From: Bifidobacterium breve
GTDB lineage: Bacteria; Actinomycetota; Acidimicrobiia; Acidimicrobiales; Ilumatobacteraceae
Reading direction: 5' to 3'
Length of the DNA: 64,000 bases
Assembly (NCBI GenBank): GCA_945862045.1
Contig: CAMAWR010000006.1
Location: 1-64,000, forward strand
A program made the translations under genes and the position numbers. Positions 10,609 to 19,084 of this stretch are shown piece by piece. Under the pieces are notes generated by a model. That model searched no databases, was not told the DNA's origin, and was given only the letters and a program-made list of their open reading frames with translations. Positions within the stretch are counted from its first letter, which is position 1; each line of letters begins with the position of its first letter.

Positions 10609-11377
10609 TACGGCGCGACAATTCGTCGCGCTCTCCCGCCGATCGACATTGGCAATTTTTCGCCAACCAGCACTGGTGGCACCGTCACTGATTTTTCCGC
10701 TGTTCTTTGCAGCGCTCGGTGCGTCGTCATTCAGTCGGGCCATCAGCCTGCCCGGGTTTCCCAAGGTGGATTCGTACTTGCAGTTCACGTTGGCCGGCAC
10801 CGTGACACAGGGCGTGTTGTTCGGATCGGTCACGGGTGCGGCTGCATTGGCCACCGACATCGAAGAAGGCTTCTTTGACCGACTGCTCGCTGCACCAACA
10901 TCGCGCACCTCAATTTTGTTTGGCCGCCTGGCCGGAAGTTCGGTATTCGGCGGCCTGCAGGCACTTGTCTTTTTACTTGCGCTCCTACCGTTCGGTGTCA
11001 CCGTGCAGGCCGGGGTGCTCGGTTATGTGTCGATCGTGCTGGCCGGGTTTCTCACGGCGTTCGGCGTCGGTGCGCTCATGTCGGTGATCGCGCTGAAGAC
11101 CGGTTCGGCCGAAGCCGTACAGGGAACGTTTCCGATTCTCTTCATCTTGTTGTTTCTCTCGAGTGCATTCTTCCCGCGCGAGACCATGAGCGGCGCCTAC
11201 CGACGGGTGGCGGATTTCAACCCGATTTCGTACATGGTGGAAGGCCAGCGGTCGCTTTCGATCGACGGCATCTCGCTTACCGCAATGACGCAAACACTCG
11301 TGATCCCGATTGGCATCGCCGTGCTCACCACGTTGCTTGCGCTACGACAACTCTCCGTACGCTTGGCGGCACGATGA
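10589..11377 (+). CDS. ABC-2 type permease (first)
   Basis: Membrane component of the exporter, 262 aa, with about six hydrophobic segments (for example PSLIFPLFFAALG, LQALVFLLALLPFGV, GTFPILFILLFLSSAFF). The C-terminal third carries the PRETMSG...FNPISYMVEGQRSL pattern common in DrrB-like permeases. The GTG at 10589 is preferred over the GTG at 10550 because GAAGGGG stands 6 bases upstream and the overlap with the ATPase gene shrinks to 20 bases. The ATG of the second permease overlaps this stop (ATGA), indicating coupled translation. Confidence 0.88.
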   Translation: MRRRSTDTARQFVALSRRSTLAIFRQPALVAPSLIFPLFFAALGASSFSRAISLPGFPKVDSYLQFTLAGTVTQGVLFGSVTGAAALATDIEEGFFDRLLAAPTSRTSILFGRLAGSSVFGGLQALVFLLALLPFGVTVQAGVLGYVSIVLAGFLTAFGVGALMSVIALKTGSAEAVQGTFPILFILLFLSSAFFPRETMSGAYRRVADFNPISYMVEGQRSLSIDGISLTAMTQTLVIPIGIAVLTTLLALRQLSVRLAAR

Positions 11378-12153
11378 CCACCACCCGCAGCGTCGGCATT
11401 CTTGCCACCCGCAGTGTGCGCACCATCCGCCGTTTGCCGTCGGCATTCTTTCCGGCGCTGGCGATGCCGATCTTCAACATGGTGGTGTTCGCCGGAACGT
11501 TCTTTGCCGTCACGAAGATTCCCAACTTTCCGACCGATCGCTCGATCAATTGGTACATGCCGCTTGGCATCATGATGGGTGCAGCCTTCGGCGGTGTGGG
11601 CTTGGGCTTCACCACGATTCGCGATATCGAAACTGGTTTCTATGACCGCCTGCGCATGTCGCCGACGTCTCGCCTGTCACTCATCATCGGGCCGTTGACT
11701 GGCACCCTCATTCGCATTCTGATGATGACCACGCTGGTGATCGTGATTGGCATCGCCCTCGGTGCGCGATTCACTGGCGGCGTGCTTGGCGTGTTGTGTT
11801 TGTATGCCAGCGCACTGGGCATCGCCACCATGGGTGCTGGCTGGGGCCTCGGCTTGGCGTTCAAGTTCAAGGACATGCGCGGTGCTGCAATCATGCAGTT
11901 GTCGATTTTTCTCGTGATGTTCCTCTCGTCGGCCCAGGTGCCACTCGATGTGATGACTGGCTGGCTGCACACCGTGGCCCGCGTCAACCCGGCAACCAAC
12001 ATCTTGCGCCTGGCCCGCGTGGGCCTCGTCAACGAATCGAACGCCGACTATTTGTCATGGAATGCCGTATGGGGCGGGCTCGTGGCCGTGGTGGTCATGA
12101 GCGCACTCAGCCTCGGTTTTGCCCTGCGAAATCTGCAAAAACTCAGCGATTAG
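11374..12153 (+). CDS. ABC-2 type permease (second)
   Basis: Second membrane subunit, 259 aa, paralogous in layout to the preceding gene: a cytoplasmic basic N-terminus (RSVRTIRRLPSAF), a first helix MPIFNMVVFAGTFFAV, a central GxxxG-rich helix (MGAAFGGVGLGF), and a C-terminal TVARVNPATNILRLARVGLV segment resembling the permease 'ARxNP' region. The start overlaps the previous stop by 4 bases (ATGA). ATPase plus two different permeases suggests a heterodimeric exporter. Its position inside a cox cluster hints at a link to the enzyme, its substrate, cofactor or metal, but nothing in the sequence names the cargo. Confidence 0.88.
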   Translation: MTTTRSVGILATRSVRTIRRLPSAFFPALAMPIFNMVVFAGTFFAVTKIPNFPTDRSINWYMPLGIMMGAAFGGVGLGFTTIRDIETGFYDRLRMSPTSRLSLIIGPLTGTLIRILMMTTLVIVIGIALGARFTGGVLGVLCLYASALGIATMGAGWGLGLAFKFKDMRGAAIMQLSIFLVMFLSSAQVPLDVMTGWLHTVARVNPATNILRLARVGLVNESNADYLSWNAVWGGLVAVVVMSALSLGFALRNLQKLSD

Positions 12154-12156
12154 ACA

Positions 12157-12209
12157 AACCCCGTCGCGAGGGCGATACTTCGTCTACGGGGTTCAAGCGT
12201 GAACCCCGT
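12157..12209 (+). promoter_or_regulatory. Competing inverted repeats upstream of coxS
   Basis: Three copies of one motif: AACCCCGT (12157-12164), its complement ACGGGGTT (12186-12193), and AACCCCGT again (12202-12209). The downstream pair extends to a perfect 10-bp stem (12186-12195 with 12200-12209) closed by the tetraloop AGCG. The upstream pair makes an 8-bp stem that would prevent it. The coxS Shine-Dalgarno GGAGGG starts about 8 bases later. This geometry fits an attenuator or a processing or stability hairpin separating the exporter from coxSLM. There is no T-run, so a simple rho-independent terminator is unlikely. Confidence 0.7.
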
Positions 12210-12228
12210 CACATGACGGAGGGTACCG

Positions 12229-12684
12229 ATGAAAGTTTCCATCACCATCAACGGTTCAGCGCAATCGCACGATGTGGAGCCACGCACATTGCTCGTGCAC
12301 TACATCCGCGACCAAGCCAAGTTGACGGGCACCAACATCGGTTGCGACACGTCAAGTTGCGGCGCGTGCACCGTGCACCTCGACGGTGAGGCGGCCAAGA
12401 GCTGCACGATTCTTGCAGCGCAAGCCGACGGTGGTGCAGTGACCACCATCGAAGGTCTCGCCATTAATGGCGAGATGCACCCAATGCAAAAAGCATTCAT
12501 GGAAAACCACGGCCTGCAGTGCGGTTACTGCACACCTGGCATGGTGATGGCCGCCATTGGTTTGTTGAACGAAAACCCGAAGCCCACCGACGAAGAAGTG
12601 CGGCTCGGCCTCGAAGGCAACCTGTGTCGTTGCACCGGGTACCACAACATCGTCAAGTCCGTACTCGCAGCAGCCAACAAGTAG
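12229..12684 (+). CDS. coxS: CoxS-like [2Fe-2S] small subunit
   Basis: Electron-transfer subunit of the molybdenum hydroxylase, 151 aa. The N-terminal plant-type ferredoxin domain has Cys39, Cys44, Cys47 and Cys59 ([16 protein letters not shown]). The C-terminal all-helical domain has Cys98, Cys101, Cys133 and Cys135 (CGYCTPGM and [12 protein letters not shown]), so both clusters are intact. Good Shine-Dalgarno GGAGGG before ATG, unlike most neighbours. coxL begins 9 bases later and coxM overlaps coxL, giving one coxSLM unit; S-L-M rather than M-S-L order is common in form II clusters. Confidence 0.95.
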   Translation: MKVSITINGSAQSHDVEPRTLLVHYIRDQAKLTGTNIGCDTSSCGACTVHLDGEAAKSCTILAAQADGGAVTTIEGLAINGEMHPMQKAFMENHGLQCGYCTPGMVMAAIGLLNENPKPTDEEVRLGLEGNLCRCTGYHNIVKSVLAAANK

Positions 12685-12693
12685 GAGCCAACC

Positions 12694-15081
12694 ATGAGCA
12701 TCACGCAAGAACGCACCAACAGCATCATCGGCCAGCGCATGTTGCGCCGCGAAGATCCGGCACTGCTCACGGGCGAAGCAAAATTCACGAATGACCTCGT
12801 GATTCCCGGTGCGCTGCATCTTGCCGTGCTGCGCTCACCGTACGCACATGCACGCATCAAGAGCATCGACGTGACGGATGCACTCACGATGCCTGGTGTG
12901 ATCGCGATTTATACCGGCAAAGATCTGCACGCCACCTGGGCAGCGCCAATGCCATGTGCCTGGCCGGTAACACCAGACATGAAGAACCCGGCGCACTTTC
13001 CGCTGGCACTCGACAAAGTGTGTTACGTGGGTGATGGCGTAGCCGCGGTGTTGGCAAACAGCGAGACCGAGTCGCGCGATGCGCTCGATGCCATCGATGT
13101 TGCGTATGAGCCCTTGCAGGCGGTCACCGACCTTGAGGTTGCCCTCAGCGACAAAACGATTATCCATGAAGCGATCGGAACGAACAAGTCATACACCTGG
13201 AACCTGAAGGTTGAGGCAACCGAAGGCGCCGTCGACGAAGCATTCAAGAATGCGGCATTCACCGTCAGCGAGCGTTATATCCAGCAGCGCCTGATTCCGA
13301 TGGCGATGGAACCACGTGCCGTGGTCGCGGTGCCACAGCCTTTTGGTGGCGATATCACGCTGTACTCAGCCACACAAGTGCCCCACATTTTGAAGGTCAT
13401 GACTGCGATCACGCTGGGCATCCCCGAGCATCAGCTGCGTGTCGTCGCCCCTGCCGTGGGCGGTGGATTCGGCTCAAAACTCGATGTCTACGCCGAGGAG
13501 TTGTTGTGCGTCGCACTCTCCCGCAAACACGGTGCGCCCGTGCGCTGGGTGGAAGAGCGCACGGAGAACACCCAGTCGACCATCCACGGTCGTGGACAGA
13601 TTCAGAACATCGAACTGGCCGCCGACAAAGACGGCAAACTTACGGCGGTGCGCGTTCGCCTGATCGGTGACATGGGCGCCTATCTGCAACTGGTCACCCC
13701 TGGTGTGCCGCTGCTTGGCGCATTCCTGTATGCGGGTGTGTACGACTTGCCGGTGGCATACGACTTTTCGTGCACGTCGGTGTTCACCACGATGACACCA
13801 ACCGACGCCTACCGAGGCGCCGGCCGCCCCGAAGCGACCTACGCCATCGAAGTTGCGATGGATGCTCTGGCGCGCAAGATGAAAATTGACCCGTACGAAT
13901 TGCGCAAGCGCAATTACATCAAAAAAGAACAGTTTCCGTACACCGCGTTCAGCGGCCTGACCTACGACTCGGGTGATCACCTTGCGGCTGCAGAAAAAGC
14001 CATGGGGCACGCCGACTATGCGGCCGTGCGCAAAAAGCAGGCAACACAAAATGTCGCTGGTGCGCGCAAACGATTGGGCATCGGCATGACCTCGTACTTC
14101 GAAATGTGCGGCTTGGCTCCGTCCCGCGTGCTGGCCTCGTTGAATTACGGCGCCGGTGGATGGGAGTCGGCGACCGTGCGCGTGTTGCCGACATCCAAGG
14201 TACAGGTGGTTACCGGCACCTCACCGCACGGCCAAGGTCATGAAACGTCGTGGGCCATGATCGCCGCGGAGAAACTCGGTGTGGCACCGGAGGATATCGA
14301 TGTTCTGCACAGCGACACCGCGATTGCCCCGCTTGGTCTCGACACTTACGGATCACGTTCACTCGCAGTTGGTGGTGTCGCCATCGCCGGGGCGTGCGAC
14401 AAGGTGATCGACAAGGCGCGGCTTATTGCGGCGCATCAACTCGAGTGTGCTGCCGAAGACCTCGAGTTTGCGCAAGGCACCTTCAGCGTCAAAGGTTCAC
14501 ACGACAAAGCCGTGCCGCTTGCAGCTATTGCGTTCGCGGCATTCACCGCCCACAATCTTCCCGACGGTGTGGAACCCAACCTTGAGGCCCAATACACGCA
14601 CGACCCGAAGAATTTCTCGTGGCCGTTTGGTGCCCATATTTGCATCGTGGAGATCGATACCGAAACGGGCAAAGTTGACGTGTTGAAGTACATCGCCGTC
14701 GACGACTGCGGCATTCAGATCAACCCGCTGATCGTTGAAGGGCAAGTTCATGGTGGTGTGGTGCAGGGTCTTGCGCAGGCGCTGTACGAAGAAGCCGTCT
14801 ACGACACTGACGGCAATCTGAAAACCACCAACCTCGCCGAGTATTTGGTGCCCGCAGCATGTGACGTGCCGCCAATTACCACCGACTTCACCGTCACCCC
14901 ATCGCCCACCAATCAATTGGGTGTGAAGGGTGTGGGTGAGGCAGGCACGATCGGTGCGGCCTCGACCGTGATGAATGCGGTAATCGACGCGTTGTCCGGG
15001 CTTGGCGTCACCAAACTCGACATGCCGGCGTCGCCGAACAATGTCTGGAAAGCAATTCAGGCCGCACAAGGAGGCAAGTAA
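12694..15081 (+). CDS. Form II CoxL-like molybdopterin-binding large subunit (second copy)
   Basis: Catalytic subunit of the CoxSLM complex, 795 aa. Domain plan as in the copy at 7356: IGQRMLRREDPALLTG at the N-terminus, cofactor loops VVAPAVGGGFGSKL and [22 protein letters not shown], and the catalytic Glu in GVKGVGEAG. The active-site loop is AYRGAGR at residues 372-378 (form II). The physiological substrate of form II enzymes is not settled, so 'CO dehydrogenase' is a family label only. Shine-Dalgarno AGGAG lies 5 bases upstream of ATG. Confidence 0.94.
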   Translation: MSITQERTNSIIGQRMLRREDPALLTGEAKFTNDLVIPGALHLAVLRSPYAHARIKSIDVTDALTMPGVIAIYTGKDLHATWAAPMPCAWPVTPDMKNPAHFPLALDKVCYVGDGVAAVLANSETESRDALDAIDVAYEPLQAVTDLEVALSDKTIIHEAIGTNKSYTWNLKVEATEGAVDEAFKNAAFTVSERYIQQRLIPMAMEPRAVVAVPQPFGGDITLYSATQVPHILKVMTAITLGIPEHQLRVVAPAVGGGFGSKLDVYAEELLCVALSRKHGAPVRWVEERTENTQSTIHGRGQIQNIELAADKDGKLTAVRVRLIGDMGAYLQLVTPGVPLLGAFLYAGVYDLPVAYDFSCTSVFTTMTPTDAYRGAGRPEATYAIEVAMDALARKMKIDPYELRKRNYIKKEQFPYTAFSGLTYDSGDHLAAAEKAMGHADYAAVRKKQATQNVAGARKRLGIGMTSYFEMCGLAPSRVLASLNYGAGGWESATVRVLPTSKVQVVTGTSPHGQGHETSWAMIAAEKLGVAPEDIDVLHSDTAIAPLGLDTYGSRSLAVGGVAIAGACDKVIDKARLIAAHQLECAAEDLEFAQGTFSVKGSHDKAVPLAAIAFAAFTAHNLPDGVEPNLEAQYTHDPKNFSWPFGAHICIVEIDTETGKVDVLKYIAVDDCGIQINPLIVEGQVHGGVVQGLAQALYEEAVYDTDGNLKTTNLAEYLVPAACDVPPITTDFTVTPSPTNQLGVKGVGEAGTIGAASTVMNAVIDALSGLGVTKLDMPASPNNVWKAIQAAQGGK

Positions 15082-15905
15082 TGATTCCCGCAGCATTCGA
15101 ATACAAACGGGCAGGTTCGGCAGAAGAGGCGATCAACCTCATCGGTCAATATGGCGACGAGGCAAAGTTTCTTGCCGGTGGCCACAGTCTGATTCCACTC
15201 ATGAAGTTGCGCCTGGCGCAGCCCACGATGCTGGTGGACATTGGTCGTGTCAAGGATTTGTCGTACATCAAAGATGCCGGTGATCACATTGCCATTGGTG
15301 CACTCACCCGCCACATGGACGTGGAGAAGTCGCCGGTGTTGAGCCAGCATGTGCCACTTCTGGCGCACGCCGCTGGTTATGTGGGTGACGCACAAGTGCG
15401 ACACCGCGGCACCATCGGTGGCTCGATTGCCCACGCCGACCCTGCCGGTGACATTCCCGCAACCACCTTGGCACTTGGTGCGACCTACGTGGTGCAGGGC
15501 CCGAATGGTAAACGAGAGATTGCCGCCAAAGACTTTTACAAGGGTTTCTTGGAGAGCGCACTTGCTGCCGACGAAATGCTGGTCGAAATCAAGGTGCCGA
15601 AAATGAACGGCGCCGGTTGGAGCTTTCAAAAATTCAATCGTCGCGCCGTAGATTGGGCCATCGTCGGGGTTGCTGCTTGGCGCAACAACGGTGCCAGCGG
15701 TGTGGCGTTGGTGAACATGGGTTCGACACCCGTGCTCGCGAGCGCCGTGAGCAGTGCGCTGGCCAAAGGTGCGTCGGTGGCAGATGCCGCAGCACACGCC
15801 GCTGACGACGCCGAACCACAAGCCGACCTGAACGCGAGCGTGGAATACCGCACGCATCTGGCCAAAGTGTTGGTGCGTCGCGCGCTCGAACAAGCGTCGA
15901 AATAG
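15081..15905 (+). CDS. coxM: CoxM-like FAD-binding medium subunit
   Basis: Flavin subunit that passes electrons from the FeS clusters to the acceptor. 274 aa, PCMH-type FAD domain with both family signatures: AGGHS at 32-36 and TIGGS at 111-115 (followed by IAHADPAGD). The C-terminal CO_deh_flav_C region starts near 175. Its ATG shares the last A of the coxL stop (TAATG), and AGGAGGC lies about 6 bases upstream inside coxL, so translation is coupled. Confidence 0.95.
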   Translation: MIPAAFEYKRAGSAEEAINLIGQYGDEAKFLAGGHSLIPLMKLRLAQPTMLVDIGRVKDLSYIKDAGDHIAIGALTRHMDVEKSPVLSQHVPLLAHAAGYVGDAQVRHRGTIGGSIAHADPAGDIPATTLALGATYVVQGPNGKREIAAKDFYKGFLESALAADEMLVEIKVPKMNGAGWSFQKFNRRAVDWAIVGVAAWRNNGASGVALVNMGSTPVLASAVSSALAKGASVADAAAHAADDAEPQADLNASVEYRTHLAKVLVRRALEQASK

Positions 15906-15924
15906 CGCTACAACAACAGCGCTA
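15903..15924. terminator. Hairpin between convergent coxM and SDR genes
   Basis: TAGCGCT (15903-15909) and AGCGCTA (15918-15924) form a perfect 7-bp stem around an 8-base A/C loop. The two stop codons, TAG of coxM and TAG of the SDR gene on the other strand, are the outer ends of the stem. A bidirectional stop or 3'-end stabiliser is plausible, but no clear T-run follows. Confidence 0.5.
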
Positions 15925-16671
15925 TAGCAAGCCGGCGTAACTGCCGCCGTCGACCGGCAAGTGGGCACCAGTAATGAATCGTGCCGGCTCGCCGCACAAG
16001 AACGCCACCACACGACCGAAGTCGGCCGGGTCGCCAACCACGCCAGCCGGAATGCCAAGTTGCTGTGCATCCGGTTGGGTGCCGTACAGCTGGGTGATGC
16101 GATCGGTTGCATGTATACCTGGTTGCACCGAATTGACCGTGACGCCATCACCCGCAATTTCGCGCGCGAGTGTCTTCAAAAAGCCGGTGACACCGGCACG
16201 GGCAGTGTTGGAAAGCATCAGATTGGCAATCGGTTGTCGCACAGAAATTGACGTGATCGCCACCACCCTGCCCCACTTGCGTTCGCGCATCGCCGGCACG
16301 GCGGCTTCACACATCGCCACGACCGACAACAAGCTTTGTTGCAGCGCCGGCAGATAATCGTCGACGGAAAGCGACGCAAAGTTGCCGGGCTTGGGCCCGC
16401 CACCGTTGGTAACCAAAATGTCGATATGCCCAAGTTGTTTGCGAGCCAATTCCACGAACATCGTTGCCCCATCGCTCGTCGACACATCGCACTCGATGCC
16501 AACTGCGTTTGGGCCGAGTGCCGCAACCGCCGCATTCACCCGGCCACTCGTGCGACCGCAGATGGCCACCCGCACACCCGCTTCGACGAGCGCCTTGGCC
16601 GACGCCAAGCCCAGCCCCGCAGTTGCCGCCGCCACCGCCGCCGTACGACCATGAATCGAGAGGTCCATCAC
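15922..16671 (-). CDS. Atypical short-chain dehydrogenase/reductase
   Basis: SDR-fold protein of about 249 aa. The Rossmann start reads TAAVAAATAGLGLASAKAL, lacking the first Gly of TGxxxGxG. The catalytic region reads ITSISVRQP then LMLSNTARAGVTGFLKTLA, where the usual YxxxK Tyr and Lys are replaced; Ser is kept. This matches the 'BKR-like' SDR subgroup (cd05344 type) known to lack the canonical tetrad. C-terminal NSVQPGIHATDRI and FITGAHLPVDGGSYAG are normal. GTG at 16671 is chosen because TACCGT (16678-16683) sits exactly 6 bases before it; ATG at 16668 is the alternative. It runs against the cox genes, so a direct role in the complex is doubtful. Confidence 0.85.
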   Translation of the reverse strand: MMDLSIHGRTAAVAAATAGLGLASAKALVEAGVRVAICGRTSGRVNAAVAALGPNAVGIECDVSTSDGATMFVELARKQLGHIDILVTNGGGPKPGNFASLSVDDYLPALQQSLLSVVAMCEAAVPAMRERKWGRVVAITSISVRQPIANLMLSNTARAGVTGFLKTLAREIAGDGVTVNSVQPGIHATDRITQLYGTQPDAQQLGIPAGVVGDPADFGRVVAFLCGEPARFITGAHLPVDGGSYAGLL

Positions 16672-16710
16672 GAATTCACGGTAGCGGTTCGCTCTTCGTA
16701 GGCTGTGTCT

Positions 16711-17643
16711 GTGGCGGCTTCGCGTGCATCGCTTGCCTCGGTAAGCCATGTGCGTGACGCCCTGCAATCTGCCGGTTACCTCACCGACGAGGGCTTGGCA
16801 ACCGCGGTATTTCTTGCTCTGTCGCTGAAGCGGCCGCTTTTATTGGAAGGTGAAGCGGGTGTCGGCAAGACCGAGTTGGCCAAAGTGCTGACCACCGTGC
16901 GGGGTAGCGAACTGATTCGTCTGCAGTGCTACGAGGGCATCGACGCGAGTCAAGCGGTGTACGACTGGGATTATTCGCGCCAACTGCTGCACCTGCGGGC
17001 CGCCGAAGCCAGCGGCGAAGCAGCGAACAAGGCAACAGAGAGCCTCGAGAACGAGTTGTACGACGAACGCTTCCTCATTCGTCGTGCACTCTTGCGCGCG
17101 ATCGAGCCACGCAACGGCGTGGCACCCGTGTTGTTGATCGACGAAATTGACCGTGCCGACGATGAGTTCGAGGCCTACCTGCTTGAGGTGCTATCTGATT
17201 TTCAAATCACGATTCCCGAGGTGGGCACGTTTCGCGCCACCGAGATACCCGTCGTCGTGCTTACGTCTAACCGCACTCGCGATGTGCACGACGCGTTGAA
17301 GCGCCGCTGTTTGTATCACTGGGTGGAGCACCCAGGGTTTGAACGCGAGGTCGAAATCGTTCGCCTGCGTGTGCCACAGGTGCACGAACGTTTGGCACGC
17401 CAAGTGGCAGCCGCCGTCGAGCGTCTGCGTTCGCTGCAGTTGTACAAGCCACCCGGCGTCGCCGAAACCATCGACTGGGCCACGGCCCTCGGCACACTCG
17501 GGGTCACCCAACTTGACGAAGCGGTGGTGCGCACCACGCTGGGTACGGTGCTCAAGTATCGCGAAGACCATGAGCGGGTCGCTGAGCACGGCATCGAAGT
17601 TTTGGTGAAGCACGCTTTTGAGCGTGGCGCGTTGCACGGATGA
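16711..17643 (+). CDS. CoxD-like MoxR-family AAA+ ATPase
   Basis: AAA+ chaperone that, with the VWA protein downstream, is known in Oligotropha to mature the CODH active site. About 310 aa: Walker A GEAGVGKT at 47-54, Walker B VLLIDEIDRADDEFEAYLLE, sensor-1 TSNRTRDVHDALKRRC, then the MoxR lid. GTG at 16711 is preferred because TAGGCT (16699-16704) lies exactly 6 bases upstream; GTG at 16705 in the same frame is possible. The stop overlaps the coxE-like start (ATGA). Divergent from the SDR gene, with both -10 hexamers in the short gap. Confidence 0.9.
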   Translation: MAASRASLASVSHVRDALQSAGYLTDEGLATAVFLALSLKRPLLLEGEAGVGKTELAKVLTTVRGSELIRLQCYEGIDASQAVYDWDYSRQLLHLRAAEASGEAANKATESLENELYDERFLIRRALLRAIEPRNGVAPVLLIDEIDRADDEFEAYLLEVLSDFQITIPEVGTFRATEIPVVVLTSNRTRDVHDALKRRCLYHWVEHPGFEREVEIVRLRVPQVHERLARQVAAAVERLRSLQLYKPPGVAETIDWATALGTLGVTQLDEAVVRTTLGTVLKYREDHERVAEHGIEVLVKHAFERGALHG

Positions 17644-18755
17644 CCGCCGAGCGCATGGCCGTTGCCTTCGGGCGCCTGCTGCGTGGCGCCGGGCTGCCGG
17701 TGCCCTTGGATTCGATCGTTACTTTCGTGCAGTGTCTTGACGCCGTCGGCATCACCGACCGCAACCGTGTGTACTGGGCCGGGCGCTCAACGCTCGTGCG
17801 TCGTCCCGAAGATCGCGAGGCCTTCAATGTGGCGTTCGCCGTGTTTTGGGATCAACTGTCGAGCGGTACTGAACACGAAGTGATTGCGCAAGAAACGCTC
17901 ACCCTGGCCGTTGACGAACAAGACGACGGTGGTGACGGCGTTGCCGAAGGCACCGACGACACCGTCACCCTGCGTTTCTCGGCGGTGGAAACACTGAGCC
18001 AAAAAGACTTTGCCAACTACACCGACAACGAATTGGTCGAAGCCCAGCGCTTGATGCAGCGTCTACGTTTCGTCGGTTCACCGCGTCGTTCGTTGCGACT
18101 GCGCCCCGCGCGATCACACCACAGCCATCTCGACGTGCGTCGCACCGTGCGTAGCTCATTCGCCCATTTGGGCGAACCGGTGCGTCGCCAATGGCGCCAA
18201 CCGAGCGAACGTCTGCGTCGACTCGTGGTGTTACTCGACGTGTCGGGGTCGATGGAGCCGTATGCACGTGCATTCCTGCGGTTCATGCACGCCGCAATGG
18301 TGGGCCGCCAGCGGGTGGAGGCATTCACCCTCGGTACCCGCTTGACGCGCATCACCCGAGAACTTTCGCATCGCGACCCCGACAAGGCACTGGCGCGAAC
18401 CTCGCAACAAGTTGCCGACTGGAGCGGTGGCACACGCATCGGTGAGTGTCTGCGTACGTTCAACGATCGTTGGGGTGTGCGCGGTGTGGCGCGTGGCGCA
18501 ATCGTCGTGGTGCTGTCTGACGGATGGGATCGTGGCAACCCCGACGTGCTTGCCGAACAAATGCAGCGGCTGGGTCGTGTGGCGCATCGCATCGTGTGGG
18601 TGAACCCACTGAAGGTCACCCCCGGTTATGCGCCACTCGCCCGCGGAATGGCGGCTGCACTGCCACACGTGGATGCGTTCGTCGAAGGCCACTCGCTTGA
18701 GGCACTCGAACAATTGGCGGAAGTAATCCACGATGGACGGCGAATCTATGCGTGA
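17640..18755 (+). CDS. CoxE-like von Willebrand factor A domain protein
   Basis: Partner of the MoxR ATPase in maturation of molybdenum hydroxylases. 371 aa. An N-terminal helical part (1-190) contains a basic segment (SPRRSLRLRPARSHH). The VWA domain begins LRRLVVLLDVSGSMEPY, with MIDAS DxSxS at 200-204, and ends in VVLSDGWDRGNPDVL. The CoxE family (pfam05762-like) assignment rests on this architecture and neighbours. Start overlaps the ATPase stop by 4 bases, and the next gene starts inside its 3' end. Confidence 0.92.
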   Translation: MTAERMAVAFGRLLRGAGLPVPLDSIVTFVQCLDAVGITDRNRVYWAGRSTLVRRPEDREAFNVAFAVFWDQLSSGTEHEVIAQETLTLAVDEQDDGGDGVAEGTDDTVTLRFSAVETLSQKDFANYTDNELVEAQRLMQRLRFVGSPRRSLRLRPARSHHSHLDVRRTVRSSFAHLGEPVRRQWRQPSERLRRLVVLLDVSGSMEPYARAFLRFMHAAMVGRQRVEAFTLGTRLTRITRELSHRDPDKALARTSQQVADWSGGTRIGECLRTFNDRWGVRGVARGAIVVVLSDGWDRGNPDVLAEQMQRLGRVAHRIVWVNPLKVTPGYAPLARGMAAALPHVDAFVEGHSLEALEQLAEVIHDGRRIYA

Positions 18756-19062
18756 ACTGCTCGACGACCTCGACCGTTGGCGAAATGCCGGCAAACGCTG
18801 TGTGATTGGCCGTGTGGTGGGCATCGACGGCTCGGGCCCGCGCGACCCTGGGGCCGCAATGGCGGTAAACGAGGACGGCGAAGTGGTCGGCTCGGTGAGC
18901 GGTGGTTGTGTCGAAGGTGCCGTCGTTGCCGAAGCACTCGAAATGCTGCGCGAGCAGTCTGCGGCAAAAGTAGTGACGTTCGGATATTCCGATGATGAAG
19001 CCTTCGCCGTCGGGTTGACGTGTGGCGGCACGATTCATTTGTTCCTCCAGGAACTCAGTTGA
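18733..19062 (+). CDS. XdhC/CoxI-type N-terminal domain protein
   Basis: Small protein (109 aa) equal to the N-terminal XdhC_CoxI domain: CVIGRVVGIDGSGPRDPGA, VVGSVSGGCVEGAVV and VGLTCGGTIHLFL are the family motifs, including both conserved Cys regions. XdhC proteins bind MoCo and promote its sulfuration before insertion into hydroxylases. Here this domain is separate from the Rossmann part encoded next. The ATG at 18733 overlaps coxE by 23 bases; an ATG at 18748 would shorten the overlap to 8 and removes only five residues. Confidence 0.9.
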   Translation: MDGESMRELLDDLDRWRNAGKRCVIGRVVGIDGSGPRDPGAAMAVNEDGEVVGSVSGGCVEGAVVAEALEMLREQSAAKVVTFGYSDDEAFAVGLTCGGTIHLFLQELS

Positions 19063-19084
19063 TGCGCCGGGTACAGGCCTGACG

